Assembly (NCBI RefSeq): GCF_001552175.1
Contig: NZ_BCQR01000133.1
Location: 1-34,898, forward strand
DNA from: Actinomadura kijaniata NBRC 14229
Lineage (GTDB): Bacteria; Actinomycetota; Actinomycetes; Streptosporangiales; Streptosporangiaceae
Length of the DNA stretch: 34,898 bases
Direction: 5' to 3'
Shown here: positions 7,797 through 15,070 of the stretch, one piece after another
Layout of the letters: each line of letters begins with the position of its first letter
Position numbering within the stretch: position 1 is the stretch's first letter
Position numbers and translations under genes: made by a program
Notes under the pieces: generated by a model
Seen by the model: only the letters and a program-made list of their open reading frames with translations
What the model was told of the DNA's origin: nothing
Databases searched by the model: none

Positions 7797-7802
7797 CCGG
7801 GC

Positions 7803-9566
7803 ATGGGTTCCTACCTCATCGAGCCGGTGGACCGGCTCCCGTTCGGCGGTCCGGACAAGGCGCGCCGCTACGCGACCGAGCGCTACCGCGGGGCCGTCGG
7901 CCTCGACTGGTACGCCTGCGACCCCACCCTCCGCTTCCTGCTCCGCCACCACCTCGGCGAACGCGGCCTCGCCTGGGCCGAGCCCCGGCTGCGGGAGCTC
8001 GGCGCGCTGATGGGCGGCCCGATCGCCGAACGCGCCGAGGAGACCGACCGCAACCCGCCCCGCCTGGAGAAGTACGACCGGTGGGGCCGCGACGTCAGCC
8101 GCGTGGTGATGCCGCCGTCGTTCGAGGAGGCGCGCCGCGACCTGGTCGCCACGAGCCTCACCCGCCCGGAGTTCCTGGCGGAGGCGCGGCGGGCGGGCGT
8201 GGACCCGGTGCCGCTGGCGGTGACCTGGAGCTACCTGCTGGACCAGGCCGACATCGGCATGGCGTGTGCGCTCGGCACCGGCGGCGACATGGTGGTGGGC
8301 CTGGCCGAGATGTTCGCGCCCGACGACGTGAAGGAGCGGGTCCGCGAGCTGTTCGCCGCCGGGTACTTCTCCGGCGAGGCCGCGCAGATGCTCACCGAAC
8401 GCTCCGGCGGCTCGGACCTCGGCGCGCTGGAGTCGACCGCGACCCCGGACGGCGACGCGTGGCGGCTCAACGGGTTCAAGTGGTTCGCCTCCAACGCGGG
8501 CGGCTCGGCGTTCGTCGTGCTCGCCAAGCCCGGGGGCGCGCCCGACGGCGTGCGCGGCGTCGCCCCGTTCCTGGTGCTGCGGGAACGCCGCGACGGCTCG
8601 CGCAACGGCGTGCGCATCCGCCGCCTGAAGGACAAGCTGGGCACGCGGTCGGTGGCGTCGGGGGAGGTGGAGTTCACCGACGCGGAGGCGTTCCTGCTGG
8701 CCCCGTCCGGGACCGGTGGCGGCGGCGGTGACGGCAGGGGGCTGGCCCGCATGATGGAGATGACCAACGCCGCCCGCCTCGGCATCGCGATGATGGGCCT
8801 GGGCTGCGCCCGGCGCTCCCTGGTCGAGTCGCTGTGCTACGCCCGGGCCCGCGAGGCGTTCGGCGGCCCGCTGTACGACAAGCCGCTGATGCGCCGCCAG
8901 CTCGCCGAGATGATCGTGGAGACCGAGGCGGTCCAGGCGATGGTGTTCGACGGCTATCTCGCGAGCCCCCGCCTGCGCGTCGGGGCGCCGCTGATCAAGC
9001 TGCGCGCCGCGCGTCTCGGCGTGACCGCCGCCAGTGCCGCGGTCGAGATCCACGGCGGCAACGGCTACATCGAGCAGTGGCCGGTCGCCCGTATCCTCCG
9101 CGACGCCCAGGTCAACCCGATCTGGGAGGGCGGCGACAACATCCTCTGCCTGGACGTCCGCCGCGCGATCGAACGCCACGACGCGCACGAGCCGTTCTTC
9201 GACCGGCTGGCCGCCGCGCTCGCCGACGCCCCCGCCGACGCCCCGGCCGACCTGGTCGCCGACCGCGCCGGCCACCTGCGCGAGGCGGTCGAGGCGTGGC
9301 GCAAGCTGGATCCGGAGACCGCCGAGGCGCGGCTGTACCCGCTGGCGGGCTACATGGCCGACGTGTACGCGGCGGCCCTGCTGGTGGAGCAGGCGGCCTG
9401 GGAGCGCGCGGAGCACGGCACCGACCGCAAGGCCCTGGTCGCCCGTCTCTACGCCCGCGCCCGCCTGGCCGACCACGGTCCGCTGCGCGGGATCGACGGC
9501 CCGGCCGAGGACCTGGAGCGCTTCGCCGACCTGGCGGACGGAGCCCTGGTGGACGACCGGTCGTAA
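7803..9566 (+). CDS. AidB-like acyl-CoA dehydrogenase
   Basis: 587 residues, longer than typical acyl-CoA dehydrogenases (about 380-400) and close to the AidB/DNA-alkylation-response subgroup. Visible landmarks are the FAD-binding EAAQMLTERSGGSDLG and WFASNAGGSAFVVLAKP, and, near residue 416, IHGGNGYIEQWPVARILRDAQVNPIWEGGDN. The IWEG motif is characteristic of the subgroup. An extra helical C-terminal domain follows (residues 455-587). Such enzymes oxidise acyl-CoAs or, in AidB, protect DNA; the sequence alone does not decide. Given the PaaI thioesterase, crotonase and PaaX-like regulator alongside, a catabolic role on an acyl- or aryl-CoA is favoured. The start has no Shine-Dalgarno and a -10 only 6 nt upstream. 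Confidence 0.88.
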   Translation: MGSYLIEPVDRLPFGGPDKARRYATERYRGAVGLDWYACDPTLRFLLRHHLGERGLAWAEPRLRELGALMGGPIAERAEETDRNPPRLEKYDRWGRDVSRVVMPPSFEEARRDLVATSLTRPEFLAEARRAGVDPVPLAVTWSYLLDQADIGMACALGTGGDMVVGLAEMFAPDDVKERVRELFAAGYFSGEAAQMLTERSGGSDLGALESTATPDGDAWRLNGFKWFASNAGGSAFVVLAKPGGAPDGVRGVAPFLVLRERRDGSRNGVRIRRLKDKLGTRSVASGEVEFTDAEAFLLAPSGTGGGGGDGRGLARMMEMTNAARLGIAMMGLGCARRSLVESLCYARAREAFGGPLYDKPLMRRQLAEMIVETEAVQAMVFDGYLASPRLRVGAPLIKLRAARLGVTAASAAVEIHGGNGYIEQWPVARILRDAQVNPIWEGGDNILCLDVRRAIERHDAHEPFFDRLAAALADAPADAPADLVADRAGHLREAVEAWRKLDPETAEARLYPLAGYMADVYAAALLVEQAAWERAEHGTDRKALVARLYARARLADHGPLRGIDGPAEDLERFADLADGALVDDRS

Positions 9567-9636
9567 GCGTTCCCGTACCCTCGGAGGCCGCAGGAAACCG
9601 AACTTCGCTCGGTATTCGATGCGGAAGGAGCCCCAG

Positions 9637-10182
9637 ATGACGACGCCCTCCGTGGACCGCCTCCCCACCGGCCCCGCCTCCTCCCGGACCACGCCGCCGC
9701 CCGGCGCGGCCGTCCCGGAGGAGGCCGGGCCCGACCCGCGGCTGACCGACGGCGTGCTGGCCGACTACGCGGGATGCTTCGGCTGCGGCGAGGAGTCCCC
9801 CCACGGCCTGCGCCTCCGGCGCACCGGCCACGCCGACGGCGTCGTCCGCGCCGAGTACGTCGTGCAGCGGGCCCACCAGGGGGCGCCCGGCCTGGCGCAC
9901 GGCGGGGTGCTCGCCACCGCGATGGACGAGATGCTCGGCTGGGCGGCGTGGCTGCTGGGCAGGCGGTACGTCACCGGCCGCCTGGAGACCGACTTCCTGC
10001 GGCCCGTCCCCGTCGGCGCCACGCTGTACCTGAGGGCGTGGTGCCGGGGCGTGGACGGCCGCAAGGCGTACCTCGAAGGGGAGGGGCGCGCCGGCGCGCC
10101 GGACGGGCCGCCCGCCGTGCGCGCGGCGGGGCTGTTCGTCGAGGTCCCCCAGGAACACTTCACCAAGGAGCGGATGAACTGA
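9637..10182 (+). CDS. PaaI-family hotdog thioesterase
   Basis: 181 residues from the ATG at 9637, preceded by GGAAGGAG at the right distance; the ATG at 9619 is less likely because it precedes that site. The first 45 residues are Pro-rich and probably disordered. The hotdog domain begins at CFGCGEESPHGLRL and contains the PaaI motif AHGGVLATAMDEMLGWAA, where HGG and the helix Asp-Glu are active-site features. FLRPVPVG and LEGEGRA complete the fold. It would hydrolyse an acyl- or aryl-CoA, often to rescue CoA from dead-end thioesters. The final TGA overlaps the crotonase ATG (TGATG), so the pair is coupled. It lies 70 bp after the acyl-CoA dehydrogenase, on the same strand. Confidence 0.85.
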   Translation: MTTPSVDRLPTGPASSRTTPPPGAAVPEEAGPDPRLTDGVLADYAGCFGCGEESPHGLRLRRTGHADGVVRAEYVVQRAHQGAPGLAHGGVLATAMDEMLGWAAWLLGRRYVTGRLETDFLRPVPVGATLYLRAWCRGVDGRKAYLEGEGRAGAPDGPPAVRAAGLFVEVPQEHFTKERMN

Positions 10183-10949
10183 TGCCCACGGTACGCACCG
10201 AGCGCCGAGGCCCCGTCACCACCGTCGTCCTGTCCCGGCCCGAGGTCCGCAACGCGGTGGACGGGCCCACGGCCGCCGCGCTGGCGGACGCGTTCCGGGC
10301 GTTCGACGCCGACCCGGACGCCGCCGTCGCCGTGCTGTGGGGCGAGGGCGGGACGTTCTGCGCGGGCGCCGACCTCAAGGCGATCGGCGCGGGCCGGGGC
10401 AACCGGGTCGCCCCCGACGGCGACGGCCCGATGGGCCCGACCCGGATGCGCCTGTCCAAACCGGTGATCGCCGCCGTCGCGGGCCACGCGGTGGCGGGCG
10501 GCCTGGAGCTGGCGCTCTGGTGCGACCTGCGGGTGGCGGAGGAGGACGCGACGTTCGGCGTGTTCTGCCGCCGCTGGGGCGTCCCGCTGATCGACGGCGG
10601 GACGGTCCGGCTGCCCCGCCTGATCGGCGCCTCCCGCGCCATGGACCTGATCCTCACCGGCCGCCCGGTCCCGGCGCGGGAGGCCCTGGAGATCGGCCTG
10701 GCCAACCGCCTGGTCCCGCCCGGCGCCTCCCGCGAGGCCGCCGAGGAGCTCGCGGCCGAGATCGCCCGCTTCCCCCAGACCTGCCTGCGCGGCGACCGCA
10801 TGTCGGCGCTGGAGCAGGACGGCCTCACCGAGCAGGCGGCCATGGCCAACGAGCTGGAACACGGGACCAGGGCCCTGCACGAGGCCGCCGAGGGCGCCGC
10901 GAGATTCGCAGCAGGCCACGGTCGCCACGGCGACTTCACCGACATCTAG
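10182..10949 (+). CDS. Crotonase / enoyl-CoA hydratase-like protein
   Basis: 255 residues. The ATG overlaps the thioesterase stop by one base, and CAAGGAG lies upstream. The first oxyanion-hole segment is GTFCAGADLKAIG (about residues 58-70), and the second AVAGHAVAGGLELALWCD. The Glu of GGLEL matches catalytic Glu144 of rat hydratase. The second catalytic Glu, normally in a PE-x-x-LG context, is missing: FGVFCRRWGVPLIDGG has Cys-Arg there. Members of this FCRRWGVPLIDGG subgroup are annotated as crotonases without an assigned reaction, so hydratase activity is uncertain and isomerase or other chemistry is possible. It is the last gene of the presumed PaaX-regulated group. A weak CCGCG-TTT-CGCGG hairpin (10968-10980) follows. 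Confidence 0.87.
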   Translation: MPTVRTERRGPVTTVVLSRPEVRNAVDGPTAAALADAFRAFDADPDAAVAVLWGEGGTFCAGADLKAIGAGRGNRVAPDGDGPMGPTRMRLSKPVIAAVAGHAVAGGLELALWCDLRVAEEDATFGVFCRRWGVPLIDGGTVRLPRLIGASRAMDLILTGRPVPAREALEIGLANRLVPPGASREAAEELAAEIARFPQTCLRGDRMSALEQDGLTEQAAMANELEHGTRALHEAAEGAARFAAGHGRHGDFTDI

Positions 10950-11016
10950 CGCGGAGCCCGCTTCCGGCCGCGTTTCGCGGTGGAGTGGGGTCCTCCTGCG
11001 GGGATGTCGCAATCGA

Positions 11017-11042
11017 GGGGCCGGATATGTCCGGTGGGCCCC
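11017..11042. repeat. Nested palindromes upstream of P450 promoter
   Basis: GGGGCC (11017-11022) and GGCCCC (11037-11042) flank CCGGA-TATG-TCCGG (11021-11034); the two pairings overlap and are alternatives. The region sits 21 bp before the -35 of the P450 promoter. It may help terminate the crotonase transcript or bind a regulator. Confidence 0.35.
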
Positions 11043-11062
11043 GTTCGGGAAAATGATCATCC

Positions 11063-11091
11063 TTGACCGGGCCGGGCTCGGCTCCTAGGTT
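11063..11091 (+). promoter_or_regulatory. Sigma-70-type promoter of P450-dehydrogenase operon
   Basis: TTGACC (11063-11068), a 17-bp spacer and TAGGTT (11086-11091) match the housekeeping sigma consensus well. This places the start near 11098, leaving a leader of about 32 nt before the ATG at 11130. The sequence just upstream (ATGATCAT, 11053-11060) is palindromic. Confidence 0.6.
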
Positions 11092-11129
11092 CGCTCACGG
11101 GGTCGGGTCTCTCAGGGGATGGGGCGGGC

Positions 11130-12392
11130 ATGGACATGATCGCGGGCTTGACCGTGGACGAGGCGGGCCGCGCGCTCGCCGACCCGACGGCCTACGCCGA
11201 CGACCGGCGGCTGCACGAGGCCCTGGCGCTGCTGCGCCGCGAGGACCCGGTCCACCGGGTGGAGCGGGAGGGCTACAACCCCTTCTGGGCCGTCACCCGG
11301 CACGCCGACATCATGGAGGTCGAACGCGCCCACACGCGCTTCCTCAACGCCCCGCGCCCGGTGCTGGTCACCGCCGAGCTCGACGCGATGAACGCCGAGC
11401 GCGCCGCGCAGGGCGTCGCGCTGCGCACCCTCATCCACATGGACGACCCGGACCACCGGGTGATCCGCGCGATCGGCGCCGACTGGTTCCGCCCCAAGGC
11501 GATGCGCGCGCTGGAGCCCCGCGTCCGCGAGCTGGCCAAACGCTACGTGGACCGCATGGCCGAACTCGGCGGCGAGTGCGACTTCGCCCAGGACGTGGCG
11601 GTCCACTTCCCCCTCTACGTGATCCTGTCGCTGCTCGGCCTGCCCGAGTCCGACTTCGACCGGATGCTCAAGCTCACGCAGGAGATGTTCGGCGGTGACG
11701 ACACGGAGCTGCGCCGGGGCACGAGCGCGGAGGAGCGGCTCGCGGTCCTGCTGGACTTCTTCGCCTACTTCCAGGAGCTCACCGCCGCCCGCCGCGCCCA
11801 CCCCACCGACGACCTCGCCTCCGCGATCGCGAACGCGAGGGTCGACGGCGAGCCCCTCGGCGACCTCGACACCGCCTCCTACTACGTCATCATCGCGACC
11901 GCCGGGCACGACACCACCAGCTCCACGATCTCCGGCGGCCTGCACGCCCTGATCGAGCACCCCGACCAGCTCGACCGGCTGCGCGCCGACCCGTCCCTGA
12001 TGCCGTCGGCCGTCGACGAGATGATCCGCTGGGTCACGCCGGTCAAGGGGTTCATGCGCACCGCCGTGGAGGACTGCGAGGTCGGCGGCAGGCGGATCCG
12101 CGCGGGGGAGGCGCTGCTGCTGTCCTACCCGTCCGGCAACCGCGACGAGGAGGTGTTCGAGGACCCGTTCCGCTTCGACGCGGGCCGGGATCCGAACCGG
12201 CACCTGGCGTTCGGGTTCGGCGTCCACTACTGCCTGGGCGCGGCGCTGGCCCGCATCGAGGTGCGCGCGTTCTTCGAGGAGCTGCTGCCGCGCCTGGAGT
12301 CCATCGAGATGGGCGGGGAGCCGGAGGGCATCGCGACCACGTTCGTGGGCGGCCTGAAGCACCTGCCCGTCCGCTACACCGTGAAGGGCTGA
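11130..12392 (+). CDS. Cytochrome P450
   Basis: 420 residues, a normal size for a soluble bacterial class-I P450. The I-helix oxygen-activation motif is AGHDTT (258-263), the K-helix E-x-x-R lies in DEMIRW, and the heme loop FGFGVHYCLGAALAR carries the thiolate Cys368. The segment PRPVLVTAELDAMNAERAAQG is an unusually long B-C region likely to shape the substrate pocket. It would hydroxylate a lipophilic substrate in the cytoplasm with electrons from a ferredoxin and reductase, neither of which is encoded nearby. The next gene starts 3 bp after its stop and encodes an aryl/terpenoid-alcohol dehydrogenase, so the expected order is hydroxylation and then oxidation of the alcohol, as in terpene catabolic operons (inference). 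The CYP family cannot be assigned by eye. Confidence 0.93.
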   Translation: MDMIAGLTVDEAGRALADPTAYADDRRLHEALALLRREDPVHRVEREGYNPFWAVTRHADIMEVERAHTRFLNAPRPVLVTAELDAMNAERAAQGVALRTLIHMDDPDHRVIRAIGADWFRPKAMRALEPRVRELAKRYVDRMAELGGECDFAQDVAVHFPLYVILSLLGLPESDFDRMLKLTQEMFGGDDTELRRGTSAEERLAVLLDFFAYFQELTAARRAHPTDDLASAIANARVDGEPLGDLDTASYYVIIATAGHDTTSSTISGGLHALIEHPDQLDRLRADPSLMPSAVDEMIRWVTPVKGFMRTAVEDCEVGGRRIRAGEALLLSYPSGNRDEEVFEDPFRFDAGRDPNRHLAFGFGVHYCLGAALARIEVRAFFEELLPRLESIEMGGEPEGIATTFVGGLKHLPVRYTVKG

Positions 12393-12395
12393 CCC

Positions 12396-13496
12396 GTGCG
12401 GATCGAGGCGGCGGTGCTGCGCGCCCACGACGCCCCCTACGCGATGGAGCCCCTGGAGCTGCGCGACCCGGGCCCCGGCGAGCTGGTCGTCCGCATCGCG
12501 GGCACCGGCCTGTGCCACACCGACCTGCTGGGCCGCGCCCCCGACGACCGCGTGGCGAAGCCGGTGGTCCTGGGCCACGAGGGCGCCGGGACGGTCGAGG
12601 CGGTCGGCCCCGGCGTGGCGCTGGAGCCGGGAACGCCGGTCGTGCTGTCCCTCGACTCCTGCGGCGCGTGCGCCAACTGCCGCGCCGCCCGGCCCGGCAA
12701 CTGCGCGCGGATGGCGGCGCTGAACATGTACTCCGCGCCGCTGGACGGCGTCGCCCGCCTGACGGCCGCCGACGGCACGCCGGTCAACAACCGCTGGTTC
12801 GGGCAGTCGTCGTTCGCGACGCACGCCCTGGCGACCGTCCGCAACACGGTCCCGATCGACCCGGACGTGCCGCTGGCGCTGATGGGCCCGCTCGGCTGCG
12901 GCATGCAGACCGGCGCGGGCTCGGTCCTGGTCTCCCTCGGCGTGGGCGCGGGCGACAGCCTCGCGGTGTTCGGCGCGGGGGCGGTGGGCCTCGCGGCCGT
13001 GATGGCGGCCCGCGTCGCCGGGGCCACCACGATCATCGCGGTGGACCTGCACGCGTCCCGTCTCGACCTGGCCCGCGAGCTGGGCGCGACGCACGCCTTC
13101 GACGGGGCCGACGAGGACCTGCCCGCCCGGATCAGGGCGCTGACACCCGGCGGCGAGGGCGTGCAGTACGCGCTCGACACCACGGCGGTCCCCGAGGTCG
13201 TGGGCGCGGCCGTCGCGTCCCTGCGCACCACCGGGGTCTGCGGCCTGGTGGGGGTGGGGGCGCGGGAGTACCGCCTGGACCCGACGCTCCTGCTGATGGG
13301 CCGCACGGTGAAGGGGATCATCGAGGGCGACGTCGTCCCCCAGCTGTTCATCCCGCGCCTGGTCGAGCTGTGGAAGCAGGGCCGCTTCCCGTTCGACCGG
13401 CTGATCGGGACCTATCCCCTGGCCGACGTCGGCCGGGCCGAGGCCGACTCCCTCTCCGGCAAGGTCGTCAAGCCGGTCCTGCTGACGGAATCCTGA
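12396..13496 (+). CDS. Aryl/terpenoid alcohol dehydrogenase, zinc MDR family
   Basis: 366 residues from a GTG three bases after the P450 stop. Catalytic-zinc ligands are C40 (GLCHTDLL) and H61-E62 (GHEGAG); structural-zinc Cys are 89, 92, 95 and 103. The Rossmann motif is FGAGAVGLAAVMAARVAGA. The segments LDGVARLTAADGTPVNNRWFGQSSFATHALA and MGPLGCGMQTGAG are typical of the benzyl/aryl-alcohol and geraniol dehydrogenase branch. It should oxidise an aromatic or allylic alcohol to the aldehyde with NAD+. The P450 directly upstream probably makes its substrate. It differs clearly from the other dehydrogenase at 2390-3514, so they are not recent duplicates. No aldehyde dehydrogenase is encoded in this window. 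Confidence 0.9.
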   Translation: MRIEAAVLRAHDAPYAMEPLELRDPGPGELVVRIAGTGLCHTDLLGRAPDDRVAKPVVLGHEGAGTVEAVGPGVALEPGTPVVLSLDSCGACANCRAARPGNCARMAALNMYSAPLDGVARLTAADGTPVNNRWFGQSSFATHALATVRNTVPIDPDVPLALMGPLGCGMQTGAGSVLVSLGVGAGDSLAVFGAGAVGLAAVMAARVAGATTIIAVDLHASRLDLARELGATHAFDGADEDLPARIRALTPGGEGVQYALDTTAVPEVVGAAVASLRTTGVCGLVGVGAREYRLDPTLLLMGRTVKGIIEGDVVPQLFIPRLVELWKQGRFPFDRLIGTYPLADVGRAEADSLSGKVVKPVLLTES

Positions 13497-13520
13497 CCTG
13501 TCGGTCCCGGTCGGTAGTCT
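13493..13520 (+). promoter_or_regulatory. Promoter for a leaderless gene
   Basis: CTGACC (13493-13498) and TAGTCT (13515-13520) have a 16-bp spacer. The expected transcription start 7 bases after the -10 coincides with the ATG at 13527, which has no ribosome-binding site. The promoter overlaps the stop of the preceding dehydrogenase gene. Confidence 0.5.
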
Positions 13521-13526
13521 CCGCGC

Positions 13527-14561
13527 ATGCTGCGGAGAAAACAGTCGTTGCCGGACCTGTGCGCCGTGCTGGCGGACGTGGTGGAACGCGCCGACGAGGA
13601 GGCGTTCCCCGCCGCCCACGACGCCGTGGTGCGGCGCGCGCGGAAGGCCGGGACGGCGGAGCGCACCGCCGCGCTGGAGGTGCTGGCCCCCGCCGTCGCC
13701 GGTGTGCGGCTGGGCAACGGCGCCCCGCTGGCCGTCCTCGCGGGCAACCTCGTCGAGCTGGGGGCCGCCCCCGGCGCGGCGCTCGGCGTCCTGGCCGAAC
13801 GCGTCGCCGAGGGCCTGGAGCGCGCCGCGCGCTTCGCGGAACGCTGGCAGGCCCTCGCCGGTGAGGAGGACCTTCCCGACCCCGCCGACGACGAGGCCGT
13901 CCCGGGCGTTCTCGCACGGCTCGCGCCCGGGGAGCAGGACCTGGCCGAGGCCTGGTTCACCGTCGGCGACTGGATCCCCGCCCTGCTCGTGCCCCTCCAG
14001 CGCAGGGAGGTCCGCCGGGACCTGCCGCACCGCGAACGCCTGGCCGCCGCGGTGGCCGCCGCGCCCGAGGAGCTGCCCGCAACGCACTGGCTGGCGGGCC
14101 TCCTCCAGGTGCTCGACGACGAGACCCTGGTCGTCGTGCACCGCGCCACCGGCCGCGCCTACCAGGTCACCATCAGCGGCGTCGGTGACAACTTCCAGCT
14201 GCACACCCTGCTGGCGGCCACGCTGATCGGCGACGGGGCGCGGGGGCTCGTCCCCGGCGACCGTCCCGCCCCCGAGTGGATCGCCGCCGCCACCGACGGC
14301 CCGCCGCAGCCCCCGAACGGCATCCACGGCAGCTTCAACCTGGTGGACGCCCACGGCAAGTGGATCTGGAACGAGGGCCGCCCGGCCGACATCCCGCCGT
14401 TCCACGGCCACCGCGTGGTCGTCCTCGATCCGCCCCCGTACCCCCGCGCCTGGAACGCGGGTCGCGCCTATCCCCTCATGCGCCCCGAGGTCACCCTCGA
14501 CCGGGTGCTGCCCGCCGACGAGGCCGCGCGCTGGGCGGCCGCGGTCGCGCCGTCGGGGTGA
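13527..14561 (+). CDS. Unrecognised cytoplasmic protein
   Basis: 344 residues, no family recognised. The first half is alpha-helical and Ala/Glu-rich (for example GVLAERVAEGLERAARFAERWQALAG), with helical repeats. The second half is likely beta-rich: ETLVVVHRATGRAYQVTISGVGDNFQLHTLLAATLIG, then a Trp/Pro-rich stretch HGSFNLVDAHGKWIWNEGRPADIPPFHGHRVVVLDPPPYPRAW. There is no signal peptide, membrane segment or cofactor motif. It probably has its own leaderless promoter. It stands between the P450 operon and the VOC gene, whose stop is 3 bp beyond its own on the other strand. Similar hypothetical proteins are expected in related actinomycetes, but no function can be given. Confidence 0.75.
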   Translation: MLRRKQSLPDLCAVLADVVERADEEAFPAAHDAVVRRARKAGTAERTAALEVLAPAVAGVRLGNGAPLAVLAGNLVELGAAPGAALGVLAERVAEGLERAARFAERWQALAGEEDLPDPADDEAVPGVLARLAPGEQDLAEAWFTVGDWIPALLVPLQRREVRRDLPHRERLAAAVAAAPEELPATHWLAGLLQVLDDETLVVVHRATGRAYQVTISGVGDNFQLHTLLAATLIGDGARGLVPGDRPAPEWIAAATDGPPQPPNGIHGSFNLVDAHGKWIWNEGRPADIPPFHGHRVVVLDPPPYPRAWNAGRAYPLMRPEVTLDRVLPADEAARWAAAVAPSG

Positions 14562-14564
14562 GCG

Positions 14565-14984
14565 TCACTCCGGCGACGCGTACTGGGCGGCGAACTCCCC
14601 CGAGGGCGGGATCTGCGTGATGACGTCGACGAGGACGCCGTTCGGGTCGGAGACGATGAAGTGGCGCTGGCCGAAGTCCTCGCTGCGCAGCGACAGCTCC
14701 TCCGCCAGGCCCTCCTTGACGACGAGGCGCTCGTGCTCGGCGTCCACGTCGTCGACCTCGAAGTTCAGCAGCAGACCCCGCACCGGCCTGCGGTAGGACT
14801 CCGGGACGGTCGGGTGCGCGTGGTCCACGAACGCCAGCTCGTAGTGGGGCGCGTCCGGCCGGCGCAGGCTGACGTACCAGTCCGCCTCGAACGTCACCTC
14901 GAAGCCCAGCAGGCGGGTGTAGAAGTCGCGGGTCTCGGCGACCCGTTCGGTGCAGAGCACCGGATAGAAACCGGACAGGGACAT
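14565..14984 (-). CDS. VOC / glyoxalase-like protein
   Basis: 139 residues, starting at an ATG with GGAGGAC upstream. Two beta-alpha-beta-beta-beta modules of the vicinal-oxygen-chelate fold are visible: FYPVLCTERVAETRDFYTRLLGFEVTFEADWYVSLRR, and LLLNFEVDDVDAEHERLV followed by RHFIVSDPNGVLVDVITQ. The terminal strand has Asp where metal-binding glyoxalases carry Glu (VDVITQ), so metal binding is uncertain. The fold serves glyoxalases, extradiol dioxygenases and antibiotic-binding proteins, and the role is not decided. It is transcribed divergently from a TetR regulator, with two copies of a palindrome between them. It is therefore the likely regulated target, perhaps a small-molecule sequestration or detoxification protein. 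Confidence 0.85.
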   Translation of the reverse strand: MSLSGFYPVLCTERVAETRDFYTRLLGFEVTFEADWYVSLRRPDAPHYELAFVDHAHPTVPESYRRPVRGLLLNFEVDDVDAEHERLVVKEGLAEELSLRSEDFGQRHFIVSDPNGVLVDVITQIPPSGEFAAQYASPE

Positions 14985-15008
14985 GGCGTCCTCCAGGGTG
15001 GCAGCGTG

Positions 15009-15057
15009 ACATACCGTCGGTATGTGGCGCTAACGTAGGTCGCATACCGTCGGTATG
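15009..15057. promoter_or_regulatory. Twin TetR-type operators between VOC and tetR genes
   Basis: ACATACCGTCGGTATGT (15009-15025) has 8-bp arms around one base. CATACCGTCGGTATG (15043-15057) repeats the same core exactly with 7-bp arms. Their centres are 33 bp apart, about three helical turns. A -10-like TAACGT (15031-15036) lies between them. The second copy ends just before the AAGGAGG site of the TetR gene. Autoregulation and control of the VOC gene are the simplest reading. Confidence 0.85.
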
Positions 15058-15070
15058 TCAAGGAGGTCGG

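Noticed and set aside
7773..9692. Long minus-strand ORF opposite the AidB-like gene
   Set aside because: Antisense shadow without motifs. The plus-strand frame carries IWEG and FAD motifs.
11112..14411. A 1099-codon minus-strand ORF opposite the P450 and dehydrogenase genes
   Set aside because: It is a high-GC antisense shadow: the residues are Arg, Gly, Ala, Val and His rich with no domain, while the plus strand has well-motivated genes.
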